A DNA stretch of 5,177 bases. It comes from Chlamydiota bacterium (GTDB taxonomy: Bacteria > Chlamydiota > Chlamydiia > Chlamydiales > SM23-39). Positions within the stretch are counted from its first letter, which is position 1. Every line of letters starts with the position of its first letter. The DNA lies in assembly GCA_027459365.1 (NCBI GenBank), contig DAIDIM010000206.1, positions 1 through 5,177 on the forward strand. The letters run 5' to 3'. This document shows, piece by piece, positions 1 to 5,177 of the stretch. Below the pieces are notes generated by a model. It was not told where the DNA came from. It did not search any database and was given only the letters and a program-made list of their open reading frames with translations. Made by a program: the position numbers and the translations under genes.

Positions 1-728
1 CTGCAACAAGTGTTTTACAAGCCGTAGGAAGAGGCGCTTTCAGAGGTTTATGTGGGGAAACTCTGCAAGAAATTGCGCGAGATCCCCTGCAACATGTGTC
101 TACGATTGTAGAGATAGGGGCCTTACAAAAAATCAGCGTTAGTGGAGCTCTCGTTCCTCGCGCTTTTTTGGAAAGCGAACACAATCTCGATCTCCGCAGA
201 GGTAAAAAACCAATCCTTGCCACGACAGATGCGCCAAACCTTTCTCATCCAAAACTGAATTTTCTAGAAAGAGTCGAATCTTTTTCTCAAATTGTTGTTG
301 AAACTGCCCTTTTTCACAAGCTATCACAAGGAATAGCGCATGCCCAACACAAACAACTTGCCGCGCTCGGGCCTGAGCGCCCCTTAAGATTGACAACAGA
401 AAAAGAGACCATTCACCGTGTTATTGCTCCCATATCGAATGCTCCTCCTCCTGCATTCTCGATAGACATGCTGAACAAAAAACAACGGACAACTATGCAG
501 GAAGTTTTTCGCCCCGAGCCTCCCACTTCGCTGAGATGGTCTGATGTCGAATCTCTCTTTAAATCACTTGGCGGAGAAATCGTAGGAAAGGGTGGATCTG
601 TAGTAAGCGTTAAAATTAACGACCAGGTTCATACCTTTCATATGCCTCATCACAGAAAAGAAATCGACAAAGGATGCGTCAAAAGCATAAGAAAATTTTT
701 ATCTGAGTGTGGAATCACACCAAATTAA
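1..728 (+). CDS. C-terminal part of a multi-domain protein ending in a HicA-like toxin domain (partial at left edge)
   Basis: The frame is open from the first full codon at 3 to the TAA at 726-728, so the gene begins upstream of the window; the GTG at 96 is only an internal codon. The start of the visible protein (33-86, GAFRGLCGETLQEIARDP) has the same spacing of G, G, E, R and P as residues 127-144 of the next gene, and a second block, FSQIVVETA, matches LSQNVTELA there. The last ~83 residues (from about 477) match the HicA fold: LRWSDVESLFKSLG, then GGSVVSVKIN, then FHMPHHRKEIDKG and KSIRKFLSECGI. HicA toxins are small mRNA-cleaving RNases normally encoded beside a HicB antitoxin. Here the domain is the tip of a larger protein and no HicB follows. 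The catalytic-type GSH position is GSV, so activity is not assured; related RWSDVE-type HicA proteins often have GSR there. By homology with gene 2, roughly 125 codons are missing on the left. Confidence 0.8.
   Translation, partial: ATSVLQAVGRGAFRGLCGETLQEIARDPLQHVSTIVEIGALQKISVSGALVPRAFLESEHNLDLRRGKKPILATTDAPNLSHPKLNFLERVESFSQIVVETALFHKLSQGIAHAQHKQLAALGPERPLRLTTEKETIHRVIAPISNAPPPAFSIDMLNKKQRTTMQEVFRPEPPTSLRWSDVESLFKSLGGEIVGKGGSVVSVKINDQVHTFHMPHHRKEIDKGCVKSIRKFLSECGITPN
477..725 (+). other. HicA-like domain (C-terminal tip of gene 1)
   Basis: This covers about 83 residues. It starts with a helical lead-in (KKQRTTMQEVF), then RWSDVESLFKSLGGEI (helix 1 and strand 1), GGSVVSVKINDQVHTFHMPH (central strands), and KEIDKGCVKSIRKFLSECGI (last helix). 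This order and the H-x-P-H...K-E...D-K-G-x-V-x-S-[IV]-R signature are those I know from the RWSDVE-type HicA subfamily. The usual His/Arg after GS is Val. Recognition is from memory of the family, not from a profile search. Confidence 0.8.
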
Positions 729-740
729 ATCAATCGCTAT

Positions 741-1075
741 ATTAAAGAGAGGAAAACCATGGCTGTGACAGTAAAAAATACTAAGAAACGAGAAGAACTC
801 TACTTAGACGCCTGGCGCACGGTAGTGAACCAAGAAAAAGAATTGCAAACAAGATTATCAGATCAAAAAAATACTGCGCAAAGCATCTACATGCGAGCAG
901 TGGAACAAGGACCTTCTGTGAGTCAACTTGCTGCCGATGGACCGTCGAGAAGTTCTTACTTTGCTCAAAGTAAAGCTCATAGAGATGCTACTTCGAGCTC
1001 ACTTACAGCTCTTCGCGACTGTTTACCAAAAGAAAGCGATGGGCCTGTGATCACGCGTTTAGCTCCTCTTTCTTT
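741..1075 (+). repeat. Duplicated module, copy 1 (ribosome binding site plus N-terminal domain of gene 2)
   Basis: Starts at ATTAAAGAG before the gene 2 start and continues to CCTCTTTCTTT. It pairs with the direct copy at 2710-3052. Similarity is patchy but strong: 876-911 and 2844-2879 differ at 1 of 36 bases. Small in-frame indels separate the copies elsewhere (one codon near codon 9, two codons near codon 60). Confidence 0.85.
744..752 (+). promoter_or_regulatory. Ribosome binding site of gene 2
   Basis: AAAGAGAGG ends 6 bp before the ATG at 759 and fixes that start. The flanking ATTAAAGAG and the following ATGGCTGTG recur before gene 3, so the signal was duplicated with the gene. The 30-bp spacer after gene 1 shows no terminator or promoter, which supports co-transcription. 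Confidence 0.75.
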
Positions 1076-2705
1076 GAGACAGAAAGACAATGGAACAAAT
1101 CCTACTTGGAGTGAGCAGGCAAGCGCAATCTTAAGTGGTGTGAAAGAAGGGATGACCCTTCCAGGGACTCGGGAAATGATTAGACATCCGATTGACACTA
1201 CGGTTCAGCTCGTTGCATCCCTGACGACGCACATCGCTCAAGGCCCGTTTCTAAGTTTTCAAAGTTTAGGGGATGGATCTTGTCCGCAGTTGGAACCCAC
1301 TAAAGAAGAACGACTTGCAGGGACAAAGGCGCTGAGTCAAAATGTAACAGAGCTTGCATTTGCGCGTGCTGTATCTTCTTGCGCTCCAAAAGTTGCAAAA
1401 CCTGTAGCACAGGCAACTCGTTCTGCTGTATCTGCTGTCGATACGTATAGCGCTCGGCTGCAACAAGCATTGCAAACTAGCCATCTTCCAGAAAGAGCCT
1501 TCGCCGATATTCCAGGAAAAACGTCATCGAAAACTGTTTGGAAAGTTTCTTGTTTTGAAGGTTCTAAAGCTCCCGTTGATGTGGCGAAGGAAATCGCGAA
1601 AAATGAAAATTCGGTACAATTGGTTCGACAATATATTGATCAAATTCATAATGCTGCTAAAGAGATAGTCGAAAAAGAGCAAGACTCACGGATGCCGTCA
1701 GACAATCCGAACCATATAAGACAAGCAAATATTTTTGTCGAATCAAAGAAAATTGCAATTCAAGAACTCGTTTCTGCGATCGAATCTGCTACTCGTGAAG
1801 AGATGCGTTTAGAATTTCTTAAAGCTGCCTATAACGAAATTTTGACCGCAGAGAAATATCGCAATCATTCGGCTCTTTTGGAAGTGCGTTCGATTGTTCA
1901 AGATGGCCTGTATACAAACATACGTCGTCCGCAATCTTTGCCCCATGATGCCAGTGTTGTTTATGATGGCTCTTTGCGGCCTCGCAATCGGACTGGATAT
2001 TCTCTTTCTAAAATGCAAGCTAAAGGGTACTTTAGCGTTAGAAGTCCAAGCCACGAAATCAATGCTGGATGGGGAGGAATTGATTACAATAGTTGTGGCA
2101 AGAATAGTCATTGCACTGATATGTATGTGCTTAAACTTAAACCAAAGCCCACAAGTAGCGATTCAGTAACGCTTGGGCCCGATACGCTACAAGAAAGTTA
2201 TTACTTTTACGAAACAAATCTCCAAGAATTTTGTCGCATTAAGGCTCAAGGCTACATTGATGTGGGCGCTGAAGGTTCAATTCGTCTGTCAACTGGATTA
2301 CCGTTTACTTCGGAGAAAGGGAACATTTTTATTGGACTTACACGTTCTGTTGAATGGACTCATAAACCTTTGGCAATAGAAACTGGAGGAACGATGCAAG
2401 GTCATGTAATGGAGCCATCTATCTTGAATCATCCTCATGCTTTACAAGTCCACTTCGATCAACCCATTTCGATGAATGGAAATACTGTAGGTTGTGTGCT
2501 TTTGCCAGAGGTCTATTACGAGTCAAAGATGATCGCATCTAATTTTCAAAAGTTTGCATGTTTTCCGGCGAAAGAAGCCGCAGAAGCGGTGTATGAAAGA
2601 TTTATTGAGGAAGGCACCTTTGTTCCTACAAATTGGGTCTCTTTCAAAGATATCGACTATGCAAAAAAAGTTTGCGCTTCTTTGGAAAATCTTCTTCAAG
2701 GATAA
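759..2705 (+). CDS. Large multi-domain protein of unknown function, possible polymorphic toxin or effector
   Basis: This is a complete 648-residue protein starting at an ATG with a good ribosome binding site. I do not recognise the whole. Visible parts: residues 1-106, a charged, mostly helical N-terminal domain that is repeated in the next gene (EELYLDAWR, AQSIYMRAVEQG, SSYFAQ, and GPVITRLAPLS at 95-105). Residues 117-225 are a middle region with GVKEGMTLPGTREMIRHP (127-144) and LSQNVTELA (192-200), shared with gene 1. Residues 270-375 are a predicted helical linker rich in A, E and K. Residues ~380-648 are a compact-looking domain with many aromatic, Gly and strand-like stretches (SVVYDGSLRP, NSCGKNSHC, GNIFIGLTRS). 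There is no Sec signal peptide and no clear membrane segment, so if exported it would use a non-Sec route; that is inference. The C-terminal domain sits where gene 1 carries its HicA domain and may be the active module. Confidence 0.9.
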   Translation: MAVTVKNTKKREELYLDAWRTVVNQEKELQTRLSDQKNTAQSIYMRAVEQGPSVSQLAADGPSRSSYFAQSKAHRDATSSSLTALRDCLPKESDGPVITRLAPLSLRQKDNGTNPTWSEQASAILSGVKEGMTLPGTREMIRHPIDTTVQLVASLTTHIAQGPFLSFQSLGDGSCPQLEPTKEERLAGTKALSQNVTELAFARAVSSCAPKVAKPVAQATRSAVSAVDTYSARLQQALQTSHLPERAFADIPGKTSSKTVWKVSCFEGSKAPVDVAKEIAKNENSVQLVRQYIDQIHNAAKEIVEKEQDSRMPSDNPNHIRQANIFVESKKIAIQELVSAIESATREEMRLEFLKAAYNEILTAEKYRNHSALLEVRSIVQDGLYTNIRRPQSLPHDASVVYDGSLRPRNRTGYSLSKMQAKGYFSVRSPSHEINAGWGGIDYNSCGKNSHCTDMYVLKLKPKPTSSDSVTLGPDTLQESYYFYETNLQEFCRIKAQGYIDVGAEGSIRLSTGLPFTSEKGNIFIGLTRSVEWTHKPLAIETGGTMQGHVMEPSILNHPHALQVHFDQPISMNGNTVGCVLLPEVYYESKMIASNFQKFACFPAKEAAEAVYERFIEEGTFVPTNWVSFKDIDYAKKVCASLENLLQG

Positions 2706-2709
2706 TTGA

Positions 2710-3052
2710 ATTAAAGAGGAATAATTATGGCTGTGCCAGCAAAAAATACTCCCAAGAAGTATGAAGAGCTCTACTTAGATGCCAACCGCGCGTCAGTGAA
2801 CCAAGAAAAGAATTGCGCGGCAAGCTATCGGAAAAAGAGCGCGGCGCAAAGCATCTACATGCGAGCAGTGGAGCAAGGAACTTCTGTGAATCAACTCGCT
2901 GCCTTTGCAGATAAACCCTCGGAAAGTTCCTACTTTGCTCAAGTTCAGGCTCATAGAGAAACGACTTCGAACTCATTTACTGCTCTCCGGGGAGCTTATT
3001 TACAGCAAAAAAGCAAAGGGCCTATTATCGCTCGTCCAGCGCCTCTTTCTTT
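2710..3052 (+). repeat. Duplicated module, copy 2 (ribosome binding site plus most of gene 3)
   Basis: Direct copy of 741-1075. Similarity begins at ATTAAAGAG and stops abruptly after CCTCTTTCTTT at 3052, within a codon, about 34 bp before the gene 3 stop. Beyond that point nothing resembles gene 2. Confidence 0.85.
2713..2720 (+). promoter_or_regulatory. Ribosome binding site of gene 3
   Basis: AAAGAGGA lies 6-7 bp before the ATG at 2727. It is well kept even though the gene downstream is short and rearranged, so gene 3 is probably still translated if transcribed with gene 2. Confidence 0.7.
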
Positions 3053-3086
3053 CGTGAATAGAGAGCTTAAAATTCGATCATTTTAA
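2727..3086 (+). CDS. Truncated paralogue of gene 2 (N-terminal domain only)
   Basis: This 119-residue protein matches residues 1 to ~106 of gene 2 (EELYLDANR, AQSIYMRAVEQG, SSYFAQ, GPIIARPAPLS), then ends with an unrelated tail, VNRELKIRSF. Two frame changes are visible against gene 2: one A is missing in the A-run at about 2808, and two bases are missing at about 2836. Between them, residues 28-37 are read in a shifted frame (KNCAASYRKK); restoring the frame gives EKELRGKLSEK, which fits EKELQTRLSDQ of gene 2. The net loss is one codon, so the gene stays open. It lacks the middle block and any C-terminal effector domain. It is either a decaying remnant of a longer gene or a small stand-alone N-terminal domain; the abrupt end favours a remnant. 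It overlaps the convergent racemase gene by 9 bp. Confidence 0.7.
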   Translation: MAVPAKNTPKKYEELYLDANRASVNQEKNCAASYRKKSAAQSIYMRAVEQGTSVNQLAAFADKPSESSYFAQVQAHRETTSNSFTALRGAYLQQKSKGPIIARPAPLSFVNRELKIRSF

Positions 3087-3773
3087 ATTTTTCAATGACT
3101 TTTCTACCAAAACCCCAGATAGAATCTGGATTGCATCGACCATTGGCAGTGCATGTAAAGCAATAGGGAATTGAGCGTGAATTAACGGAAGCTCGGTGCA
3201 GGCTATCAGGACACCATCAAAAGATAGAGTTTTTCTCAAGCGGGAGATCATACTTATGAGTTTTTTTGATTGGGTTTTGTTGACTTCTCCTCCAGCGACT
3301 TCGCGAATAAGCTGGTTTACAAGAAGCTGATCGGATGCGGGAGGATATACACAGATTATTCCTGGTTGCTCATAGAGCGATGAGCGAATTGTTGTTTCTG
3401 ACGCTAAAACTAGCGCTGTGGAAATTTTGAGGCGCTTCGCTTCTCTCAATGTTTCTGAAACTAAGCTCACAAAGCCAGTTGGAAGCGTCGAGGGTAAGAA
3501 GCTGTGAAAAGAGTGAGAAGCAACACAAAATAGCGAAGCCCCGATTTTTTTGAGCTTTGCAAGACATTCAGTGATCTCGGTGCGGATTTTTTTCTCATTG
3601 CCTCGAGTAAATGGATAGCTGACCAATAGAATCTCAGGGAAGTCGGCATAATCATTTGCATTATACTTTTGCCCGCAAACATGCAAAATCGAAGTATAGA
3701 GAAATGCACTTGCCATTGGGCCTGCTCCACCTATAATTCCAATACTTTTTGAGAACTTTGCCATGTTTTTCAT
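3078..3773 (-). CDS. Aspartate/glutamate racemase family protein with a Ser at the first catalytic position
   Basis: This 231-residue protein has the usual length of the Asp/Glu racemase family, PLP-independent enzymes that invert amino acids with a pair of acid-base residues, normally two Cys. The N-terminal strand-turn IGIIGGAGPMAS (11-22) is the family signature. The second catalytic motif ACTELPLI (191-198) is intact, with Cys192. At the first motif the usual ACNTAH is ASHSFH (85-90), placing Ser86 where Cys is expected; Cys83 lies three residues earlier. E. coli YgeA has a Thr at this position and is a racemase, so an asymmetric pair can work. Substrate cannot be told from sequence. The likely start is ATG at 3773; ATG at 3764 (M4) is an alternative, and neither has a strong Shine-Dalgarno sequence. 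The 3' end overlaps gene 3 convergently. Cytosolic; no membrane segment. Confidence 0.85.
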   Translation of the reverse strand: MKNMAKFSKSIGIIGGAGPMASAFLYTSILHVCGQKYNANDYADFPEILLVSYPFTRGNEKKIRTEITECLAKLKKIGASLFCVASHSFHSFLPSTLPTGFVSLVSETLREAKRLKISTALVLASETTIRSSLYEQPGIICVYPPASDQLLVNQLIREVAGGEVNKTQSKKLISMISRLRKTLSFDGVLIACTELPLIHAQFPIALHALPMVDAIQILSGVLVEKSLKNLK

Positions 3774-3826
3774 TAGATGCTCAGCAAGTGTTTTTATTCA
3801 ACATGTATGATTGTCTCGCTGCTTCA

Positions 3827-3846
3827 GAAGGGGAGTGCTCTTCTTC
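3827..3846. promoter_or_regulatory. Imperfect palindrome, possible operator
   Basis: GAAG-GG-GAG-TG-CTC-TT-CTTC is a 20-bp dyad whose arms match except for the GG/TT pair. A smaller perfect dyad, CTTC-A-GAAG, overlaps its left side (3822-3830). It lies 13 bp upstream of the -35 box of the acetyltransferase promoter. A regulator site is possible; chance is also possible at this length. Confidence 0.3.
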
Positions 3847-3859
3847 ATCGAGGGTAGGA

Positions 3860-3888
3860 TTGACACTGAATACTTTTAGATCTGTTAT
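3860..3888 (+). promoter_or_regulatory. Sigma70-type promoter for the acetyltransferase
   Basis: A perfect -35 box TTGACA (3860-3865) is followed after exactly 17 bp by TGTTAT (3883-3888), a 4-of-6 match to TATAAT. Transcription would start near 3895, leaving a leader of about 50 bases before the ATG at 3947. A second AT-rich hexamer, TAAAAT (3895-3900), is too far from the -35 box to pair with it. Confidence 0.55.
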
Positions 3889-3935
3889 TTGGGGTAAAAT
3901 ATGTGTTGATTATAGAATTATAGATGCTGGAAAAT

Positions 3936-3942
3936 AAAGAGG
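3936..3942 (+). promoter_or_regulatory. Ribosome binding site of the acetyltransferase
   Basis: AAAGAGG, 4 bp before the ATG at 3947, the same core as before genes 2 and 3. It supports that start over any later one. Confidence 0.7.
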
Positions 3943-3946
3943 AAAA

Positions 3947-4402
3947 ATGTGTTGTTTTTATATTCGTGAGGCTGTGCTAAATGATGTGTCTGTAATTGCT
4001 AATCTGACCGAACAACTAGGTTATACCACTTCTCTTTCGACTCTCCATGCAAATATCCTTTCTTATCTACAAGTTGATGAGCGTTCTTTATTTGTAGCAG
4101 TAGCAAATGACATTGTTGTTGGATACATTGCATCAGATATGGCACAAACGTTCCATCGAGAGGGGAAGCACATGAAAGTTGTCAGTCTAGTGGTTGATCA
4201 ATCGCAGCGAGGCAAGGGGATTGGGAAGGGTCTGCTACAAGCTGCCGAAAATTGGGCAATGAAACATAAATGTTGGATGGTCGAACTTACAAGCTCTTTC
4301 CGCAGGCAAAACGAGGGAACTCATGATTTTTATCTCAATCAGGGTTATCAGAAGACTGGATCGCAATATTTTCGCAAACTAATGGAATATTCCTATGAAT
4401 AA
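3947..4402 (+). CDS. GNAT family N-acetyltransferase
   Basis: This 151-residue protein is full length for a single GNAT domain, which transfers acetyl from acetyl-CoA to an amine. It starts with IREA (6-9), the usual first strand. Motif A is at 79-97: VSLVVDQSQRGKGIGKGLL, with the R/Q-x-x-G-x-G/A pyrophosphate loop as QRGKGIG. Motif B is at 113-134: ELTSSFRR, then THDFYLNQGY, and a final FRKLME strand. The E-L-T-S...FY-x-x-x-G-Y...F-x-K pattern resembles small-molecule acetyltransferases close to the aminoglycoside 6'-type branch, but substrate is unknown and no resistance claim is made. The ATG is fixed by AAAGAGG at 3936-3942, 4 bp upstream. Its own promoter is likely (3860-3888). It converges with the peptidase gene, 29 bp apart; no clear terminator hairpin is seen between them. 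Confidence 0.9.
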   Translation: MCCFYIREAVLNDVSVIANLTEQLGYTTSLSTLHANILSYLQVDERSLFVAVANDIVVGYIASDMAQTFHREGKHMKVVSLVVDQSQRGKGIGKGLLQAAENWAMKHKCWMVELTSSFRRQNEGTHDFYLNQGYQKTGSQYFRKLMEYSYE

Positions 4403-4431
4403 AAAACTTGATCGTTGTTTCCGGTATAGTT

Positions 4432-5109
4432 TTACACAGAAGCGTATAAGTGATTTGGGAGGGAAAGTTTTTCCCGTCTGTATAATTCATCTTGGATTTT
4501 TGCAATTCTTGAGGACTCCAAAGGGTGCCCTCCTAAAACATAATATCTGAATGCTTTGGTTATAAAATGGAATTTTGAAGAGAAAGATGTAGAGGAGAGC
4601 CAAGATTGGTTACGATTTTCTCGTGTTTGTTCTAAGATCTCAATTCCTCCTTTGAGTTCGTCTATAGAAGCATGAGCAATTGCAAAGGAATCTGCGCGCC
4701 TTTCTTGAATGGCTGCAAGGAAAGACTGAAAAATAAGGGTGATCCCTAACATTGCTAAAAAAGGGTGAGGGGGAAACAAGATGGATGCTGCAATAGCAGA
4801 AATGGTCAGGATTGCTCCTCTTGTGTGACAATCTCCATTTTTCAAGTGGCCACACTCATGCAAAAGAGCAAATTGCTGAGCGGGTTTACTGAGCGAAAAA
4901 AAATCTGAAGAGACAATGATAATATCGCGTATTGGCAATCCAACACTCATGCATTCACACAGGCCATCACCATTGGGGTCTTTCAATAAAGAAAATCTGA
5001 TGGGAAAATTTTCTCTTTCTCCAAAAGAATGATCGGCTTCTATAGTCCCGTGCAAATGACGTGATTGACATGAAATTTTCGTGTGGTATAATGAATGGTT
5101 TTCGCGCAA
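4432..5109 (-). CDS. M48-type membrane zinc metallopeptidase (HtpX-like), start uncertain
   Basis: The zinc site HECGH is at 84-88 in LLHECGHLKNGD, the M48 signature, and the third ligand is expected in QERRAD (Glu136, with the E-x-x-x-D pattern to Asp140). Between them lie two hydrophobic stretches (about 98-114 and 116-134), as in HtpX/Ste24-type integral membrane peptidases, which degrade or process membrane proteins. HPLESSRIAKI (195-205) matches the late HP...R motif of the family. At 225 residues it is shorter than typical HtpX (near 290) and lacks the N-terminal membrane pair. The start given is a TTG at 5109 with no ribosome binding site. The frame stays open to the right edge, but that part is antisense and in codon register with a likely + strand gene. 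The first ATG in frame is residue 54, which would still keep the zinc site. The 5' end may have been altered by an insertion. Confidence 0.8.
   Translation of the reverse strand: MRENHSLYHTKISCQSRHLHGTIEADHSFGERENFPIRFSLLKDPNGDGLCECMSVGLPIRDIIIVSSDFFSLSKPAQQFALLHECGHLKNGDCHTRGAILTISAIAASILFPPHPFLAMLGITLIFQSFLAAIQERRADSFAIAHASIDELKGGIEILEQTRENRNQSWLSSTSFSSKFHFITKAFRYYVLGGHPLESSRIAKIQDELYRREKLSLPNHLYASV
5065..5092 (+). promoter_or_regulatory. Full-consensus sigma70 promoter
   Basis: TTGACA (5065-5070), a 16-bp spacer, and TATAAT (5087-5092) are both perfect consensus boxes. Transcription would begin near 5099, leaving about 23 bases before the ATG at 5122. It lies inside the reverse-strand peptidase frame, which is unusual and suggests that the true peptidase gene starts further in or that this edge was imported. 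Confidence 0.7.
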
Positions 5110-5115
5110 AGGAAG
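5108..5115 (+). promoter_or_regulatory. Ribosome binding site of the right-edge gene
   Basis: AAAGGAAG, with the core GGA ending 8 bp before the ATG at 5122. Together with the promoter just upstream it makes the short + strand frame credible. Confidence 0.6.
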
Positions 5116-5121
5116 TGAATT

Positions 5122-5177
5122 ATGCTCGACACCAAAGGCAGGCCTCTTTGTTCTGAAGAAAGGCGAATCATCGTGAA
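5122..5177 (+). CDS. Start of a + strand gene, possibly a transposase or helix-turn-helix protein (partial at right edge)
   Basis: Only 18 codons are inside the window, encoding MLDTKGRPLCSEERRIIV. The upstream full-consensus promoter and Shine-Dalgarno sequence make it a real start. The GRPL-[SC]-x-E-x-R-x-x-I-V style is common at the N-terminus of transposases and other helix-turn-helix proteins (GRPLS followed by a helix), but 18 residues cannot prove it. If it is a transposase, the insertion-sequence end should lie within about 100 bp to the left, inside the peptidase frame. I could not see a second terminal repeat because the rest is outside the window. Confidence 0.5.
   Translation, partial: MLDTKGRPLCSEERRIIV

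Larger units (their letters stand above)
3774..3946. promoter_or_regulatory. Divergent intergenic region between racemase and acetyltransferase
   Basis: These 173 bp separate the starts of two divergent genes and should hold both promoters. For the + strand a good candidate is seen (3860-3888). For the - strand I see only weak candidates. An imperfect palindrome lies at 3827-3846. The open frame across this stretch starts inside the racemase gene at a TTG with no ribosome binding site and is not credible. Confidence 0.6.

Noticed and set aside
729..758. Separate promoter or HicB-like small gene between genes 1 and 2
   Set aside because: The gap is only 30 bp and holds just a ribosome binding site.
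139..2379. Several open frames of 68-100 codons on the other strand or in other frames across genes 1 and 2
   Set aside because: They lie wholly inside genes with clear domain or paralogue evidence, lack ribosome binding sites and show no recognisable motifs.
1956..2390. Firm call of an ADP-ribosyltransferase domain in gene 2
   Set aside because: Only two short stretches are faintly like the Arg and STS motifs; the Glu motif could not be placed, so it is kept only as a question.
3749..3937. 62-codon + strand frame across the divergent intergenic region
   Set aside because: It starts with a TTG inside the racemase gene without a Shine-Dalgarno sequence, and it covers the likely promoters.
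4403..4431. Bidirectional terminator between the convergent acetyltransferase and peptidase genes
   Set aside because: The 29 bp contain an A-run but no stable hairpin that I could find.
5110..5177. Extension of the M48 peptidase to the right edge and beyond
   Set aside because: The open frame there is antisense and in codon register with a + strand gene that has a promoter and ribosome binding site, so openness alone is not evidence.

Overview
The window reads as dense bacterial DNA of moderate GC, with short spacers and AAAGAGG-type ribosome binding sites. The style (large non-enzymatic multi-domain proteins in tandem, likely effector or toxin domains, scattered small enzymes) resembles accessory regions of amoeba-associated intracellular bacteria such as environmental Chlamydiota or Legionella-like organisms. 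That assignment is an impression; no taxonomic marker gene is present.

Left part, 1-3086, + strand: three consecutive genes spaced 30 and 21 bp apart, apparently one transcription unit. Gene 1 enters from the left edge and ends in a HicA-like toxin domain. Gene 2 is a complete 648-residue protein whose C-terminal domain I do not recognise. Gene 3 is a 119-residue copy of only the N-terminal domain of gene 2, and it carries two compensating frameshifts. Genes 1 and 2 share a middle block (G-x3-G-x7-E-x2-R-x-P, then [FL]SQxVxExA); genes 2 and 3 share the N-terminus and the ribosome binding site. Together they look like one family with a constant N-terminal and middle part and exchangeable C-terminal tips, the layout of polymorphic toxins or effectors. 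This is the most interesting part of the window.

Middle, 3078-3946: an Asp/Glu racemase-family gene on the - strand, converging on gene 3 with a 9-bp overlap. It has kept the second catalytic Cys, but the first is replaced by Ser. It is separated from the next gene by a 173-bp divergent intergenic region holding a good sigma70-type promoter and an imperfect palindrome.

Right part, 3947-5177: a GNAT acetyltransferase (+), then a convergent M48-type membrane metallopeptidase (-). At the right edge a full-consensus promoter, a Shine-Dalgarno sequence and an ATG mark the start of another + strand gene that runs off the window. Its first residues resemble the start of a helix-turn-helix or transposase protein. 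The promoter lies inside the 5' end of the peptidase reading frame, so the peptidase start is uncertain and its 5' end may be disturbed. The single genes on the right show no functional link to the left array.
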